From Solilutibacter tolerans (GTDB taxonomy: Bacteria > Pseudomonadota > Gammaproteobacteria > Xanthomonadales > Xanthomonadaceae), in NCBI RefSeq assembly GCF_900155935.1, contig NZ_FTLW01000003.1, forward strand, positions 62,001-126,000: a stretch of DNA of 64,000 nt, read 5' to 3'. The notes under the pieces are model-generated. The model ran no database searches. It had not been told where the DNA came from and worked only from the letters and a program-made list of their open reading frames with translations. The position numbers were made by a program, and so were the translations under genes. Below, piece by piece: positions 9,084 to 18,147 of this stretch (within the stretch, counting starts at the first letter, position 1; every line of letters begins with the position of its first letter).

Positions 9084-11252
9084 TCAGCGCGGCAATTTCA
9101 TCTCGTTCAGCAACCAATGCGCGGGGTAGACCTTGTCCATCAACCAGCGCATATAGCGCGCATCGACATGCACCGCGCGCTTGTAACGCGGGTCGAACAT
9201 CCAGCTGGCGCTGACGGATTCCCAGTTGCTGTCGAAGTTGATGCCGATCAGCTTGCCCTGCGCATCCATCACCGGTGAACCGGAATTGCCACCGGTGGTG
9301 TCGAGGTTGGTGAGGAAGTTGACCGTCTGCGTCTTCAGCGCCGGATCGGCCGTGTTGCCGAAGTCGCCCTTCGCGATCGCATCACGCAGCGCTTGCGGGG
9401 CATTGAACGGATCCACGCCCGTGTGCTTTTCCATGATGCCGCCGACCGTCGTGACTGGCGTGTACGCAACCGCATCGCGCGGCTGCAATGATTGCACGCG
9501 GCCGAAGCTGACACGCAAGGTGGAATTGGCATCCGGATATACCGCACGGCCTTGGCTTTCGCGGAAGCCGATCAGCGCGCGCATGTACGCCGGACGCAGG
9601 CGCATCAACTCGCCGGATTCCTGCTTGCCCGCCTCTTCCAGCCGCAAGATCGCCGGCATCAAGGTGTGAGCTGCCTTCAACATCGGATCATCCGCGGTCG
9701 CCAGCGCTGCGCCATCGGTCTGCATCCAGCGCAGACGCTCGGCTTCATCGCCCAGCTTCGTACCCGCGTACAACGCATCGAGCGCCTTGGTCGAAGCTAC
9801 GGCATCCGCACCGAACACCTGATCCACTTCATCGATGCGCTGATCAGCCGGCAACGCGTAATAGCGCTTGAGCAGATCCGCCAACATCGCCTTCTCGACT
9901 TCAGGCGCGTAACGGCGCTGCACCTGCTTCAACATCCCTTCGATCAGCGCCTCATCGCGCTGCTGGTAACCGGATTCACGCACTGCATCGGGCTTGCCGC
10001 GTTCAATTGCCAAGCGCTGCAAGGTGATCGCCGCACGCAGCAGCTGCGGTGTGCTGCGCATCATCGAGAATAACTGGTCGCGCTCGCGCGTCGCCTGACT
10101 TTCGGCAAGGATGCGCTGCATCGCATCGATATCCGCACGCGTGGCTTCGGCGCCTGCCTGTTTGTCTAGCCAAGCCATCATCGCGGCTTCATCGGCATTG
10201 CGCACATGTACGGCGTCACTGCGCTTCAAGCCTTCCAGCTCACCCTGCGCACGCTTGAGCGTGTTCTTGAACGACTGCACTTGCGATGCATATTTCACCG
10301 CCGCATCCGACCCGTCCGGTGCACTGGCCGCGATGTCCTTCAGCAAGCTGTCGAATAGCGCGATGCGCGAGGGCAGCTGCCATTCGATCTGGTTGGCGAA
10401 CTCGGACGCACTACGATGGCGATACGTCGTGCCGGGATAACCGGCCAGCATCGCGTAATCGCCGTCCTTCACTGCCGCCGTGCTCACTTGCAGATGGGCG
10501 GGCGGCGCATAGGGCACGTTGTCCTTGCTGTACGCCGCGGGCTTGCCGTCCTTGCCCACGTAGGCGCGCAAGAACGTGAAGTCCCCGCTGTGGCGCGGCC
10601 ACATGAAGTTGTCGATCTCGTCGCCGTAATTGCCGATGTCGCGCGGCGGCGCGTAGACCAGGCGAACATCCTTCAACTCGAGCTGCTTCACCCGATAGAA
10701 ATCCGTGCCGTAATACATGTTGACGATGCTGCAGCGGTAGCCGACATCAGCTTCGCAGGCCTTCACTTCGGCCTTGGAGGCGGCGTCGATGGCATCGAAG
10801 TAAGCGCGCCCCGTCTTGCTGCGGGCATCTTTCAGGATCTGGTCGGTGATCTTGTCGAAGCCGGTCGTCACCAGCACGCGGAAATCGGGATTGGCTGGCA
10901 GCTCGCCCGCTTTGTCCGGCGCCACGAAACCGTTCACGATCAGGTCGCGCTCCTTCGAGCTGTTGTACTGAATGACGCCAAAGGCGACGTGGTGATTGGT
11001 CACGATGAGGCCTTGGTCGGAGACGAAGGCGCCGGTCGCGCCGCCCACCTTCACCACCGCAGAGAGAGGCGGCTGGGTGACATCCGCCAATTTGGCCGGG
11101 TCGCCCTTGTAGCCCGCGGCCTTCATGCGCTGGGCAATATCGGGCAACTGCATGGGTAGCCACATGCCCTCGTCGGCCCGTACGGGACCGTTTGCGGCCA
11201 GGCCGCCCATCATCGCCACACCCGTGGCCATTGCCAACATCGTCTTGCGCAT
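9084..11252 (-). CDS. S46 family dipeptidyl peptidase, DPP11-like (Ser in S1 pocket)
   Basis: 722 residues, paralogue of the next gene. Signal peptide about 1-26 ending VRADEG; GGAG lies 7 bases before ATG 11252. Catalytic His88 is in TNHHVAFG and Ser657 in GGNSGSPV. The specificity position, in FDSNWES, is Ser675 rather than the Gly of DPP7. In the S46 family Arg or Ser here goes with DPP11-type preference for Asp/Glu at P1, so the two enzymes probably divide substrates. Exported to the periplasm or outer surface. Confidence 0.92.
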   Translation of the reverse strand: MRKTMLAMATGVAMMGGLAANGPVRADEGMWLPMQLPDIAQRMKAAGYKGDPAKLADVTQPPLSAVVKVGGATGAFVSDQGLIVTNHHVAFGVIQYNSSKERDLIVNGFVAPDKAGELPANPDFRVLVTTGFDKITDQILKDARSKTGRAYFDAIDAASKAEVKACEADVGYRCSIVNMYYGTDFYRVKQLELKDVRLVYAPPRDIGNYGDEIDNFMWPRHSGDFTFLRAYVGKDGKPAAYSKDNVPYAPPAHLQVSTAAVKDGDYAMLAGYPGTTYRHRSASEFANQIEWQLPSRIALFDSLLKDIAASAPDGSDAAVKYASQVQSFKNTLKRAQGELEGLKRSDAVHVRNADEAAMMAWLDKQAGAEATRADIDAMQRILAESQATRERDQLFSMMRSTPQLLRAAITLQRLAIERGKPDAVRESGYQQRDEALIEGMLKQVQRRYAPEVEKAMLADLLKRYYALPADQRIDEVDQVFGADAVASTKALDALYAGTKLGDEAERLRWMQTDGAALATADDPMLKAAHTLMPAILRLEEAGKQESGELMRLRPAYMRALIGFRESQGRAVYPDANSTLRVSFGRVQSLQPRDAVAYTPVTTVGGIMEKHTGVDPFNAPQALRDAIAKGDFGNTADPALKTQTVNFLTNLDTTGGNSGSPVMDAQGKLIGINFDSNWESVSASWMFDPRYKRAVHVDARYMRWLMDKVYPAHWLLNEMKLPR

Positions 11253-11367
11253 CCGCCTGCTCCGTCATTCGATCCGGCCATTATCCGGATGGCGGCGCGC
11301 ACGGGATGTGCAAGCCGTCACGGGCGGCACGGTAAAATGGCGCATTGCACTGCACAACGGACCCCAC

Positions 11368-12405
11368 ATGACGCAGCAAACGATGAAAGCGCTGGTGAAG
11401 CGCGAAGCCGGCAAAGGCATCTGGATGGAGGAAGTGCCCGTCCCGGTCGCCGGCCCCAACGAGGTGCTGATCAAGCTCGAGAAGACCGCCATTTGCGGCA
11501 CCGACCTGCACATTTATCTGTGGGATGAGTGGAGCCAACGCACGATCAAGCCGGGCTTGGTCATTGGCCATGAGTTCGTCGGCCGGATCGCGGCAATTGG
11601 CCCGGGCGTCACCGGCTACAGCATCGGTCAGCGCGTGTCGGCCGAAGGCCACATCGTCTGCGGGCATTGCCGCAACTGCCGCGCGGGCAAGCAACACCTG
11701 TGCCCGAACACCGTCGGCATCGGCGTGAATCGCAATGGCGCGTTCGCCGAATACATCGTGATGCCAGCCACCAACCTGTGGCCGATCCCCGATCAGATTC
11801 CGAGCGAACTGGCTGCCTTCTTCGACCCTTACGGCAACGCTGCGCACTGCGCGCTGGAGTTCGATGTGGTCGGCGAAGACGTGTTGATCACCGGTGCCGG
11901 CCCCATCGGCATCATCGCGGCCGGCATATGCAAGCACATCGGCGCGCGCAACGTGGTCGTCACCGACGTCAACGATTACCGCTTGAAGCTGGCTGCCGAC
12001 ATGGGCGCGACGCGCGTGGTCAACGTGTCCAACACCAAGCTGAAAGACGTGATGGCCGACCTGCACATGGAAGGCTTCGACGTGGGCCTGGAAATGAGCG
12101 GCAACCCACGCGCGTTCAACGACATGCTCGACTGCATGTACAACGGCGGCAAGATCGCGATGCTCGGTATCATGCCGAACGGCGCGGGCATCGACTGGGA
12201 CAAGGTGATCTTCAAGGGCCTGACTTTGCAGGGCATCTACGGGCGTCGCATGTACGAGACCTGGTACAAGATGACGCAGCTGATCCTGTCCGGTTTTCCG
12301 CTGGGCAAGGTGTTGACCCATCAACTGCCCATCGATGATTTCCAGAAAGGCTTCGAGCTGATGGAATCTGGCAAGTCCGGCAAGGTCGTGTTGAGCTGGA
12401 ATTGA
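11368..12405 (+). CDS. tdh: L-threonine 3-dehydrogenase Tdh
   Basis: NAD-dependent zinc enzyme oxidising L-threonine to 2-amino-3-ketobutyrate, the substrate of Kbl next door. Medium-chain dehydrogenase features: catalytic zinc region [11 protein letters not shown] and GHEFVG, structural zinc cluster [15 protein letters not shown], and nucleotide fold [13 protein letters not shown]. 345 residues from ATG 11368; the family usually begins at the second Met (11383, MKALV), giving 340. Divergent from the DPP11-like gene. In E. coli the order is kbl-tdh, here tdh is first. Confidence 0.95.
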   Translation: MTQQTMKALVKREAGKGIWMEEVPVPVAGPNEVLIKLEKTAICGTDLHIYLWDEWSQRTIKPGLVIGHEFVGRIAAIGPGVTGYSIGQRVSAEGHIVCGHCRNCRAGKQHLCPNTVGIGVNRNGAFAEYIVMPATNLWPIPDQIPSELAAFFDPYGNAAHCALEFDVVGEDVLITGAGPIGIIAAGICKHIGARNVVVTDVNDYRLKLAADMGATRVVNVSNTKLKDVMADLHMEGFDVGLEMSGNPRAFNDMLDCMYNGGKIAMLGIMPNGAGIDWDKVIFKGLTLQGIYGRRMYETWYKMTQLILSGFPLGKVLTHQLPIDDFQKGFELMESGKSGKVVLSWN

Positions 12406-12550
12406 TGGTGGATTCACGCGCATGGCAGGTGACCGCTGCCAATTCGCGCCACGCCGTAAATACATCCATGTAGGTTCATCGGCGGCGTCCATGCCGCCGA
12501 TGGTCGCGAACCGGCAGCGGTCACCTGCCACCGACACCCTCGGAGCCCCC
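12406..12550. repeat. nested palindromic intergenic element between tdh and kbl
   Basis: Outer arms 12423-12440 and 12513-12530 are an 18-bp perfect inverted repeat, extended inward by six more pairs after a 2-base mismatch. Inside lie a short TACA/TGTA palindrome (about 12462-12473) and a perfect 10-bp hairpin (arms CATCGGCGGC and GCCGCCGATG, about 12478-12503). The layout resembles REP/BIME-like mobile intergenic repeats of high-GC gammaproteobacteria. The RNA would form a branched structure just upstream of the kbl ribosome site at 12542-12545. Confidence 0.75.
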
Positions 12551-13744
12551 ATGTCCTTGACCGAACGCTACACCTCAACCCTCGACGAAATCCGCGACGC
12601 CGGCTTGTTCAAGTCCGAGCGCATCATCGCCAGCCCGCAGTCGGCCGAAATCGAACTGGCCGACGGCCGCCGCGTACTCAACTTCTGCGCCAACAACTAT
12701 CTGGGCCTGGCCGACCATCCGGACATCATCGCTTCGGCCAAGGAGGCCCTCGATACCCACGGTTTCGGCATGGCCTCCGTGCGCTTCATCTGCGGCACGC
12801 AAGACCTGCACAAGCAGCTGGAAAAAACCATCGCCGATTTCTTCGGCACCGAGGACACCATCCTCTACGCCGCGTGCTTCGATGCGAACGGCGGCTTGTT
12901 CGAACCGCTGCTGGACGAAAACGACGCGATCATCAGCGACGCGCTCAACCATGCCTCGATCATCGACGGCGTGCGCCTGTGCAAAGCCAAGCGCTATCGC
13001 TACGCCAACTGCGACATGGCAGATCTCGAGAAGCAGCTGCAGCAGGCGAAAGCCGACGGCGCGCGCACCATCATGATCACCACCGACGGCGTGTTCTCGA
13101 TGGACGGCTTCATCGCCCCGCTCGACGAAATCACCGCACTGGCGCAAAAGTACGGTGCACTGGTCCACATCGACGAATGCCACGCCACCGGTTTCCTGGG
13201 CGCGAGCGGCCGCGGCAGCGCCGAGGTCAAGGGTGTGATGGACAAGATCGACATCTTCACCGGCACACTGGGCAAGGCGATGGGCGGCGCACTGGGCGGA
13301 TTCACCACCGCCAAGCGCGAGGTGATCGAACTGCTGCGTCAGCGTTCGCGCCCCTACCTCTTCTCCAATTCGTTGCCGCCGCATGTCGTCGCGGCGGGCA
13401 TCAAGGCGTTCGAGATGCTGTCGTCCGCCGGCGACTTGCGCGAGCAACTGGTCGAGAACACGGCGTATTTCCGCAAGGAAATGACCGCCCGCGGATTCGA
13501 CATCAAACCCGGCGTGCACCCGATAAGCCCAGTGATGCTGTACGACGCGCCCCTGGCACAGAAGTTTGCCGAGCGCTTGCTTGAAGAAGGCATCTACGCC
13601 ATCGGATTCTTCTTCCCGGTCGTGCCCAAGGGTCAGGCGCGGATTCGCACCCAGATCAGCGCCGCGCACACGCGCGAGCATTTGGATCGCGCGATCGATG
13701 CGTTCACCCGCATCGGCAAGGAACTCGGCGTCATCAAGGGCTGA
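12551..13744 (+). CDS. kbl: 2-amino-3-ketobutyrate CoA ligase Kbl
   Basis: PLP enzyme of the alpha-oxoamine synthase family cleaving 2-amino-3-ketobutyrate with CoA to glycine and acetyl-CoA. 397 residues, the usual length. Visible are [21 protein letters not shown] and the PLP-lysine motif [18 protein letters not shown] stands 5 bases before the ATG. Works with Tdh upstream. Its stop codon abuts the stop of the convergent pseudouridine synthase with no spacer. Confidence 0.96.
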   Translation: MSLTERYTSTLDEIRDAGLFKSERIIASPQSAEIELADGRRVLNFCANNYLGLADHPDIIASAKEALDTHGFGMASVRFICGTQDLHKQLEKTIADFFGTEDTILYAACFDANGGLFEPLLDENDAIISDALNHASIIDGVRLCKAKRYRYANCDMADLEKQLQQAKADGARTIMITTDGVFSMDGFIAPLDEITALAQKYGALVHIDECHATGFLGASGRGSAEVKGVMDKIDIFTGTLGKAMGGALGGFTTAKREVIELLRQRSRPYLFSNSLPPHVVAAGIKAFEMLSSAGDLREQLVENTAYFRKEMTARGFDIKPGVHPISPVMLYDAPLAQKFAERLLEEGIYAIGFFFPVVPKGQARIRTQISAAHTREHLDRAIDAFTRIGKELGVIKG

Positions 13745-14470
13745 TCATTCGCCGCGCAATGCGGCGGTCTCAGCTTCCGTCAAATCTCGCCAAGCCCCCT
13801 TGGCGAGATCGCCCAAGGCAAGCGGGCCGATTGCGACACGCACCAGCCGCAGCACTTCGATATCGAGTGCCGAGAGGATGCGACGGATCTGTCGGTTACG
13901 TCCTTCATCCAACTCAATTTCGAGCCACGCATTGCGCTCGCCTGAGCGCAGCAGCCGTGCCTGCGAAACCGACAGCCGCTCGCCTTCGCCATCGACGCCC
14001 TCTTTCATCCGATCCAGCACAGCCGGATTGGGAATTCCTACTACTTGCACGTGGTAGGTCTTGGTAGGGCCCGAATCGGGTGATGTGATCGACGCAGCCC
14101 ATGCCGGATCATTCGAGAATAGCAACAAGCCTTCGCTGGCCTTATCCAACCGGCCTACCGGCGCGATCCACCCAAGTTCGGCGCCATCGAAACATTGATA
14201 CACGGTATCGCGTGCATGCTCGTCCTTCGCGGTGGTGACCAAGCCGCGCGGCTTGTTGAGCATCAGATAACGACGCCGTGGCGCTTGCGGGGACAGATCA
14301 TCGAGCCGAATCTGCGTTTCGGATTCCAGCGTCGGTGTCTCGGGGTCAAGGATGATGCGTCCGCGCACCGCAACACGGCCTTCGCGAATCATTTTCTCGG
14401 CAGCACTGCGTGAGCACCAGCCACGCTTCGATATGACGCGGGCCAAGCCGATTCTTCGCGATGTCCGCAT
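13745..14470 (-). CDS. RsuA/RluB-family pseudouridine synthase
   Basis: 241 residues. An N-terminal S4 RNA-binding domain (about 9-55, LARVISKRGWCSRSAAEKMI) is followed by the catalytic domain with GRLDKASEGLLLFSND, in which Asp is the catalytic residue, and the family motif EGRNRQIRRI. It isomerises uridine in rRNA, but whether the target is that of RluB, RluF or RsuA is not evident. ATG 14470 (MRTSRRIGLARV) is preferred over in-frame upstream codons that add an Arg-rich tail and overlap the next gene. Confidence 0.88.
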   Translation of the reverse strand: MRTSRRIGLARVISKRGWCSRSAAEKMIREGRVAVRGRIILDPETPTLESETQIRLDDLSPQAPRRRYLMLNKPRGLVTTAKDEHARDTVYQCFDGAELGWIAPVGRLDKASEGLLLFSNDPAWAASITSPDSGPTKTYHVQVVGIPNPAVLDRMKEGVDGEGERLSVSQARLLRSGERNAWLEIELDEGRNRQIRRILSALDIEVLRLVRVAIGPLALGDLAKGAWRDLTEAETAALRGE

Positions 14471-14498
14471 GGCTGTGCCGTCGGCTAATCGACTCGAA

Positions 14499-14984
14499 TC
14501 AGAGCGGCTTGGTCGCTGGAGGCGTCGCTGGCGTCGTGGCCTGGACCTCGGCCTTCTTCGGCACGACACGTACGCCGCGCGCTTTCATCCATGCATCAAA
14601 CTCATCGGCGGTCATCCGCTTGCCGTTTTCTGTCATGTTGAAGCGCCACGGCGTGTTATCGAATTCGGTCTTGGGTTTGTAGGCAGCTGGATCGTTCGGG
14701 TTCACCGGACTGGGCGCGGGAATGACACTGGCAAAACTGCGACATGTCTCAATCTTCAACCGCAATAGCACTTGGTCGGCCGATATCGCCTGGTCAAACG
14801 CCCGCGACAGCACACCCGTCGGAGCACCCAGGTCGTAATACGGCGATGAGAGTTCGCTGGAGACGGCCGGCAGGACATCCGGCGATGAAGGCAATGCTTG
14901 TGGAACGCCTGCGCAATTTGGTGCTTGTGCTTGCGCCCAACCGGCGGCGAGCAGAAGGGGAAGCGTGAGCAGGCGTGGCGACAT
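14499..14984 (-). CDS. exported protein of unknown function
   Basis: 161 residues with a signal peptide (MSPRLLTLPLLLAAGWAQAQ, cut near 20). The mature part has two cysteines, a Pro-rich middle and the segment NTPWRFNMTENGKRMTADEF, then a Thr/Ala/Pro-rich tail. I do not recognise the family. GGAG lies 6 bases before ATG 14984; the ATG directly upstream (14987) is an alternative. It sits 28 bp before the pseudouridine synthase gene on the same strand, so cotranscription is likely. Confidence 0.65.
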   Translation of the reverse strand: MSPRLLTLPLLLAAGWAQAQAPNCAGVPQALPSSPDVLPAVSSELSSPYYDLGAPTGVLSRAFDQAISADQVLLRLKIETCRSFASVIPAPSPVNPNDPAAYKPKTEFDNTPWRFNMTENGKRMTADEFDAWMKARGVRVVPKKAEVQATTPATPPATKPL

Positions 14985-15130
14985 CATGTACTCCAGATTT
15001 GTTGGGCGCTGCATCATCGAAACAATGCGTAGATATCCAGAGAATGTAGGCGAAAACACTCGGCGTTGAAACCCCAAGCTGCATTTCCGACTGAACATTC
15101 AGCACGTACGGCACTGGGATTGCAGGCAAA

Positions 15131-15159
15131 AAGAAACCCGGCACAAGGCCGGGTTTCTT
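15131..15159 (-). terminator. intrinsic terminator of the OmpA-family gene
   Basis: A 12-bp perfect stem (15131-15142 with 15148-15159) and 5-base loop. Read leftward it runs into a T-rich stretch. It lies 24 bp after the ompA-like stop codon. Confidence 0.88.
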
Positions 15160-15182
15160 GGTCTTGCAACTGACCGCCAGAA

Positions 15183-16292
15183 TTAGTTCTGGACGTTCAG
15201 CTCGGTGCGGCGGTTCGTCTCGCTCTTGCAGCCCGGCAGGGTCTGAGCGGTCGGTTCCAGCGGACGGCTTTCGCCGTAACCCACCGGGCCCGACAGACGG
15301 CCGGCATCGATGCCGTTGCTGGTCAGGTAGTCGTACACGGCGCGGGCGCGACGCTCGGACAGCGACTGGTTGTACGCATCGCTACCGCAGAGGTCGGTGT
15401 GACCGGCCACTTCAGCGCGGATGTCGGGGTAACGCTTCAGGATCTCGATGCCTTCGTTCAGGATGGCGATCGCGTCCGGACGCAGGGTCGACTTGTCGAA
15501 GTCGAAGTTCACGCCCTTCAGATCGAAGGTCACCGGAACCGGGCAGCCGTCCGGACCGATGGTCTGGCCAGCCTGCGAACCCGGGCACTTGTCGTTACAG
15601 TCGTTGACGCCGTCACCATCGCTGTCCATGTCGGCACAGGTCGGGGTCGCCGGCGGCGGAGCAACCGGTGCCATCGGCTCCGGGCCCAGGGCCACGGTCA
15701 GGCCGACCGAAGCGAGCAGATCGACGAACTGGTCTTCCTGCATGTTGGCAGCGCGAGCCTGCACTTCGTCGAAGTCGACGCGGGCAGCCAGCTCGGTGCG
15801 CAGGTCAACGCGGCCGAAGTCAGCCTGCAGACCAACGCCGGCCTTGGCGGCGACGTTGTTGTCTTCGTGCTGAGCCGGGCAGGACGACTGCATCGGGAAG
15901 CCAGAAGCCGGGCCGCAGATCGCTGCGAACTCTTCTTCGTGACGCTGCATGCCGACACCGAACAGCAGGTACGGCCACCACTTACGATCCGCATTGCGGA
16001 AGTGGTAACGGGCATCGACCGAGGCGCCGTACTGGCTCCACCACAGGTTCGGGTTCGAGGTCTTGTCCGGGTTCTGGTAGTTCAGCTCCAGATCCACCGA
16101 CCAGTTCGGGGTCCAGAACTTACCGAAGCCGAGGGTGCCGAACACGGCATCTTCGGTGCCACGGTCGCTATCCTGGAAGTTCACACCGGTCGAAGCGGAA
16201 ACGTACCAGCGGTCGTCAAACTCCTGAGCGACAGCGGTATGCGCTACGCCCATGCCGCACAACAACGCGGCGCAGAGGAGTTTCTTGTTCAT
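15183..16292 (-). CDS. OmpA-family outer membrane protein
   Basis: 369 residues. Signal peptide ends near AVAQ (about 23). An N-terminal eight-strand barrel-like domain follows, then a calcium-binding thrombospondin type 3 style segment (DMDSDGDGVNDCNDKCPGS), then the OmpA peptidoglycan-binding domain with NFDFDKSTLRPDA, VAGHTDLCGSDAYN and LSERRARAVYDYL. Links outer membrane to peptidoglycan. ATG 16292 has AAGGAG 6 bases upstream. Monocistronic: a long upstream gap and its own terminator. Probably abundant. Confidence 0.93.
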   Translation of the reverse strand: MNKKLLCAALLCGMGVAHTAVAQEFDDRWYVSASTGVNFQDSDRGTEDAVFGTLGFGKFWTPNWSVDLELNYQNPDKTSNPNLWWSQYGASVDARYHFRNADRKWWPYLLFGVGMQRHEEEFAAICGPASGFPMQSSCPAQHEDNNVAAKAGVGLQADFGRVDLRTELAARVDFDEVQARAANMQEDQFVDLLASVGLTVALGPEPMAPVAPPPATPTCADMDSDGDGVNDCNDKCPGSQAGQTIGPDGCPVPVTFDLKGVNFDFDKSTLRPDAIAILNEGIEILKRYPDIRAEVAGHTDLCGSDAYNQSLSERRARAVYDYLTSNGIDAGRLSGPVGYGESRPLEPTAQTLPGCKSETNRRTELNVQN

Positions 16293-16883
16293 GTCGAGCT
16301 CCTTGATCAAAGGTCTAGCAGGGATGGGTAAAACGTGTAACGGAATTTCTTGTCATGACGGCCATGATGCGCGCCACCGGGGTGAAGCCTACGGTCGCGC
16401 ATGTGAAAGCCGCGTTAACAATAGCATAACAGTTCCCTGACCACGGATCGCGTTCAGCAAACAGTCGAAATTGTACCTGAACCGGGGGCGAATTGACATC
16501 GACAACCAGGACCCGGTCCAAACCGACTACGTCATGTCGGGAAACGCATGCGCTAGTACCGTTTTGTCATGGCCGGTCATCTGCCAGGCCGGCAGCCCAC
16601 GGCGATAGTTGTTTAGTTCTAAAGAACCCGCACGCGATACAACCATAATTAGCGGGTCGAGTTGTAAATCCCCATTCAGGCTTCATTAGGTATCTGGTTC
16701 GTACCTTGCGCCCACCTCAACCAAGGCCGCTATTCATCTTTAAGCGGTCACAGGCGGAAATCCCGCCTGGGGCAAAAGGTGTGCCATAGAGCCGCCGCCC
16801 TCCCCGGACGCCATGTCGCTACATCGTCGCCTACCGCACGCCGGTGACGCCGATGCACGACGCAACGAGCAAGGAGTACGACG
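16293..16883. other. 591-bp intergenic region between divergent ompA-like and SleB-like genes
   Basis: No coding frame is convincing on either strand. It is more AT-rich than its surroundings near 16600-16740. It holds the promoters of both flanking genes, although no -35/-10 pair is compelling. Notable sequences are TTGACA at 16493-16498, the near-palindrome GTTCTAAAGAAC around 16615-16627, and a 7-bp hairpin at 16751-16769. It is long enough for a small RNA. Confidence 0.5.
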
Positions 16884-17342
16884 ATGAAACTGGCCTGGAT
16901 CTTGTGGTTGGCCTCGATTCTCCCGCCGCAGGCAGCGGATTCGCTGTGCCTGTCGGCCACGTTATATCTGGAAGCGCGCGACCAATCGACTCAGGGCCAG
17001 CAGGCCGTGGCCGAGGTCGCACTCCGCCGCGAAGACAGCGGCCTATGGGGCGACTCGATGTGCCAGGTCGTCACCGCACGCAAGCAGTTCGCGCCGACGA
17101 TCGTGTCGCCGCAGACCCGCCTCAGCAACACCGAAGCCTGGGCGCAGGCCGTGACCATCGCCATCGAGGCCGAACAGAACTGGGCCTTGCCGGACGGCCA
17201 GCGCAAGGAAATCGTGCCGGGCGCCAGCCACTTCCTGGCCCACAATATCGCAAGCCCGAGCTGGCGCAACGCCTATCAAGTCGCCCAGATCGGCGACCAT
17301 ACCTTCTTGAAGGTCCAATCGCTGCGCTCCAAGCGCAACTGA
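16884..17342 (+). CDS. SleB-type cell wall hydrolase
   Basis: 152 residues with a signal peptide (about 1-18) and one Hydrolase_2 (SleB) domain. The family core is seen as TLYLEARDQSTQGQQAVAEV, with Glu30 as probable catalytic acid, and later PGASHFLAHN. Members cleave peptidoglycan glycan strands. AAGGAG lies 9 bases before the ATG. Periplasmic, lacking any extra binding domain. The GST gene follows after about 90 bp. Confidence 0.85.
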   Translation: MKLAWILWLASILPPQAADSLCLSATLYLEARDQSTQGQQAVAEVALRREDSGLWGDSMCQVVTARKQFAPTIVSPQTRLSNTEAWAQAVTIAIEAEQNWALPDGQRKEIVPGASHFLAHNIASPSWRNAYQVAQIGDHTFLKVQSLRSKRN

Positions 17343-17431
17343 GGCAAATCCGGCAACACAGCGTTGCCGGGTCATCATCGACTGTTAGCGAAGTCACCTC
17401 CAAAATGGCAGCCCCTCATCAGGAAGCTGCC

Positions 17432-18046
17432 ATGAAGCTCTACAGCAAACCCGGCGCGTGCTCGACCGCCGACCACATCGCACTGCAATGGACCGGCCAG
17501 CCCTTCGAAGTCGAAGTGGTCACCCAGCAGCAGATCAAGGAACCCGCCTTCCTCGCCCTCAACCCGGCCGGCTCGGTGCCGGTGATCGTCGATGGCGACT
17601 TCGTCCTGACCCAGAACGCCGCGATCATGGGCTATATCGCCGACACCTACCCGCAAGCTGGACTGGCTGGAGACGGCAGCACCCAGCAGCGCGCCGAGGC
17701 CACCCGATGGCTGGCCTTCTGCAACTCGGACTTGCATCCGGCATTCACGCCCCTGTTCGCCCCCGGCCTGTTCATGGAAGGCGCGGAGAATTACGACACG
17801 GTCAAGGCGCTCGCTGCCAAACGCGTTCGCCGCTATTACGAGACCGCCGACAAGCGTCTGGGCGAAACCGGCAACTGGCTGGCCGGCTTCCGCAGCTTTG
17901 CAGACCCTTATCTGTTCATCACCATGGGCTGGGCGAAGAAGCTGGGCGTCGATTTGTCCGACCTGACCCACCTGCAGGACTTCCACAAGCGCATGTTGGC
18001 CGATGCCGGCGTGCAAGCGGCATTGAAGGCCGAAGGCTTGATGTAA
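17432..18046 (+). CDS. glutathione S-transferase family protein
   Basis: 204 residues. An N-terminal thioredoxin-fold domain (about 1-78) begins MKLYSKPGACSTADHIAL, with Cys10 at the position typical of bacterial beta-class GSTs, and contains NPAGSVPVI and the glutathione-contact region LTQNAAIMGYI. An all-helical C-terminal domain follows, with FADPYLFI. Cytosolic glutathione conjugation or peroxidase activity is likely; the substrate is unknown. The start at MKLY matches the family. Confidence 0.9.
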   Translation: MKLYSKPGACSTADHIALQWTGQPFEVEVVTQQQIKEPAFLALNPAGSVPVIVDGDFVLTQNAAIMGYIADTYPQAGLAGDGSTQQRAEATRWLAFCNSDLHPAFTPLFAPGLFMEGAENYDTVKALAAKRVRRYYETADKRLGETGNWLAGFRSFADPYLFITMGWAKKLGVDLSDLTHLQDFHKRMLADAGVQAALKAEGLM

Positions 18047-18074
18047 GCACTGCCCCTTGCGAGCTTGATGACGC

Positions 18075-18103
18075 ACACCCGTCTGCTAGCAGCAGGCGGG
18101 TGT
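18075..18103 (+). terminator. intrinsic terminator after the GST gene
   Basis: A 13-bp stem with one T-G wobble (18075-18087 with 18091-18103) and a 3-base loop, followed rightward by TCTTATATATA. It lies between the convergent GST and prpF genes and could stop transcription from both sides. Confidence 0.8.
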
Positions 18104-18147
18104 TCTTATATATAGAGTCGATGTGGCTTCATCGCGGCACTCGGCGA

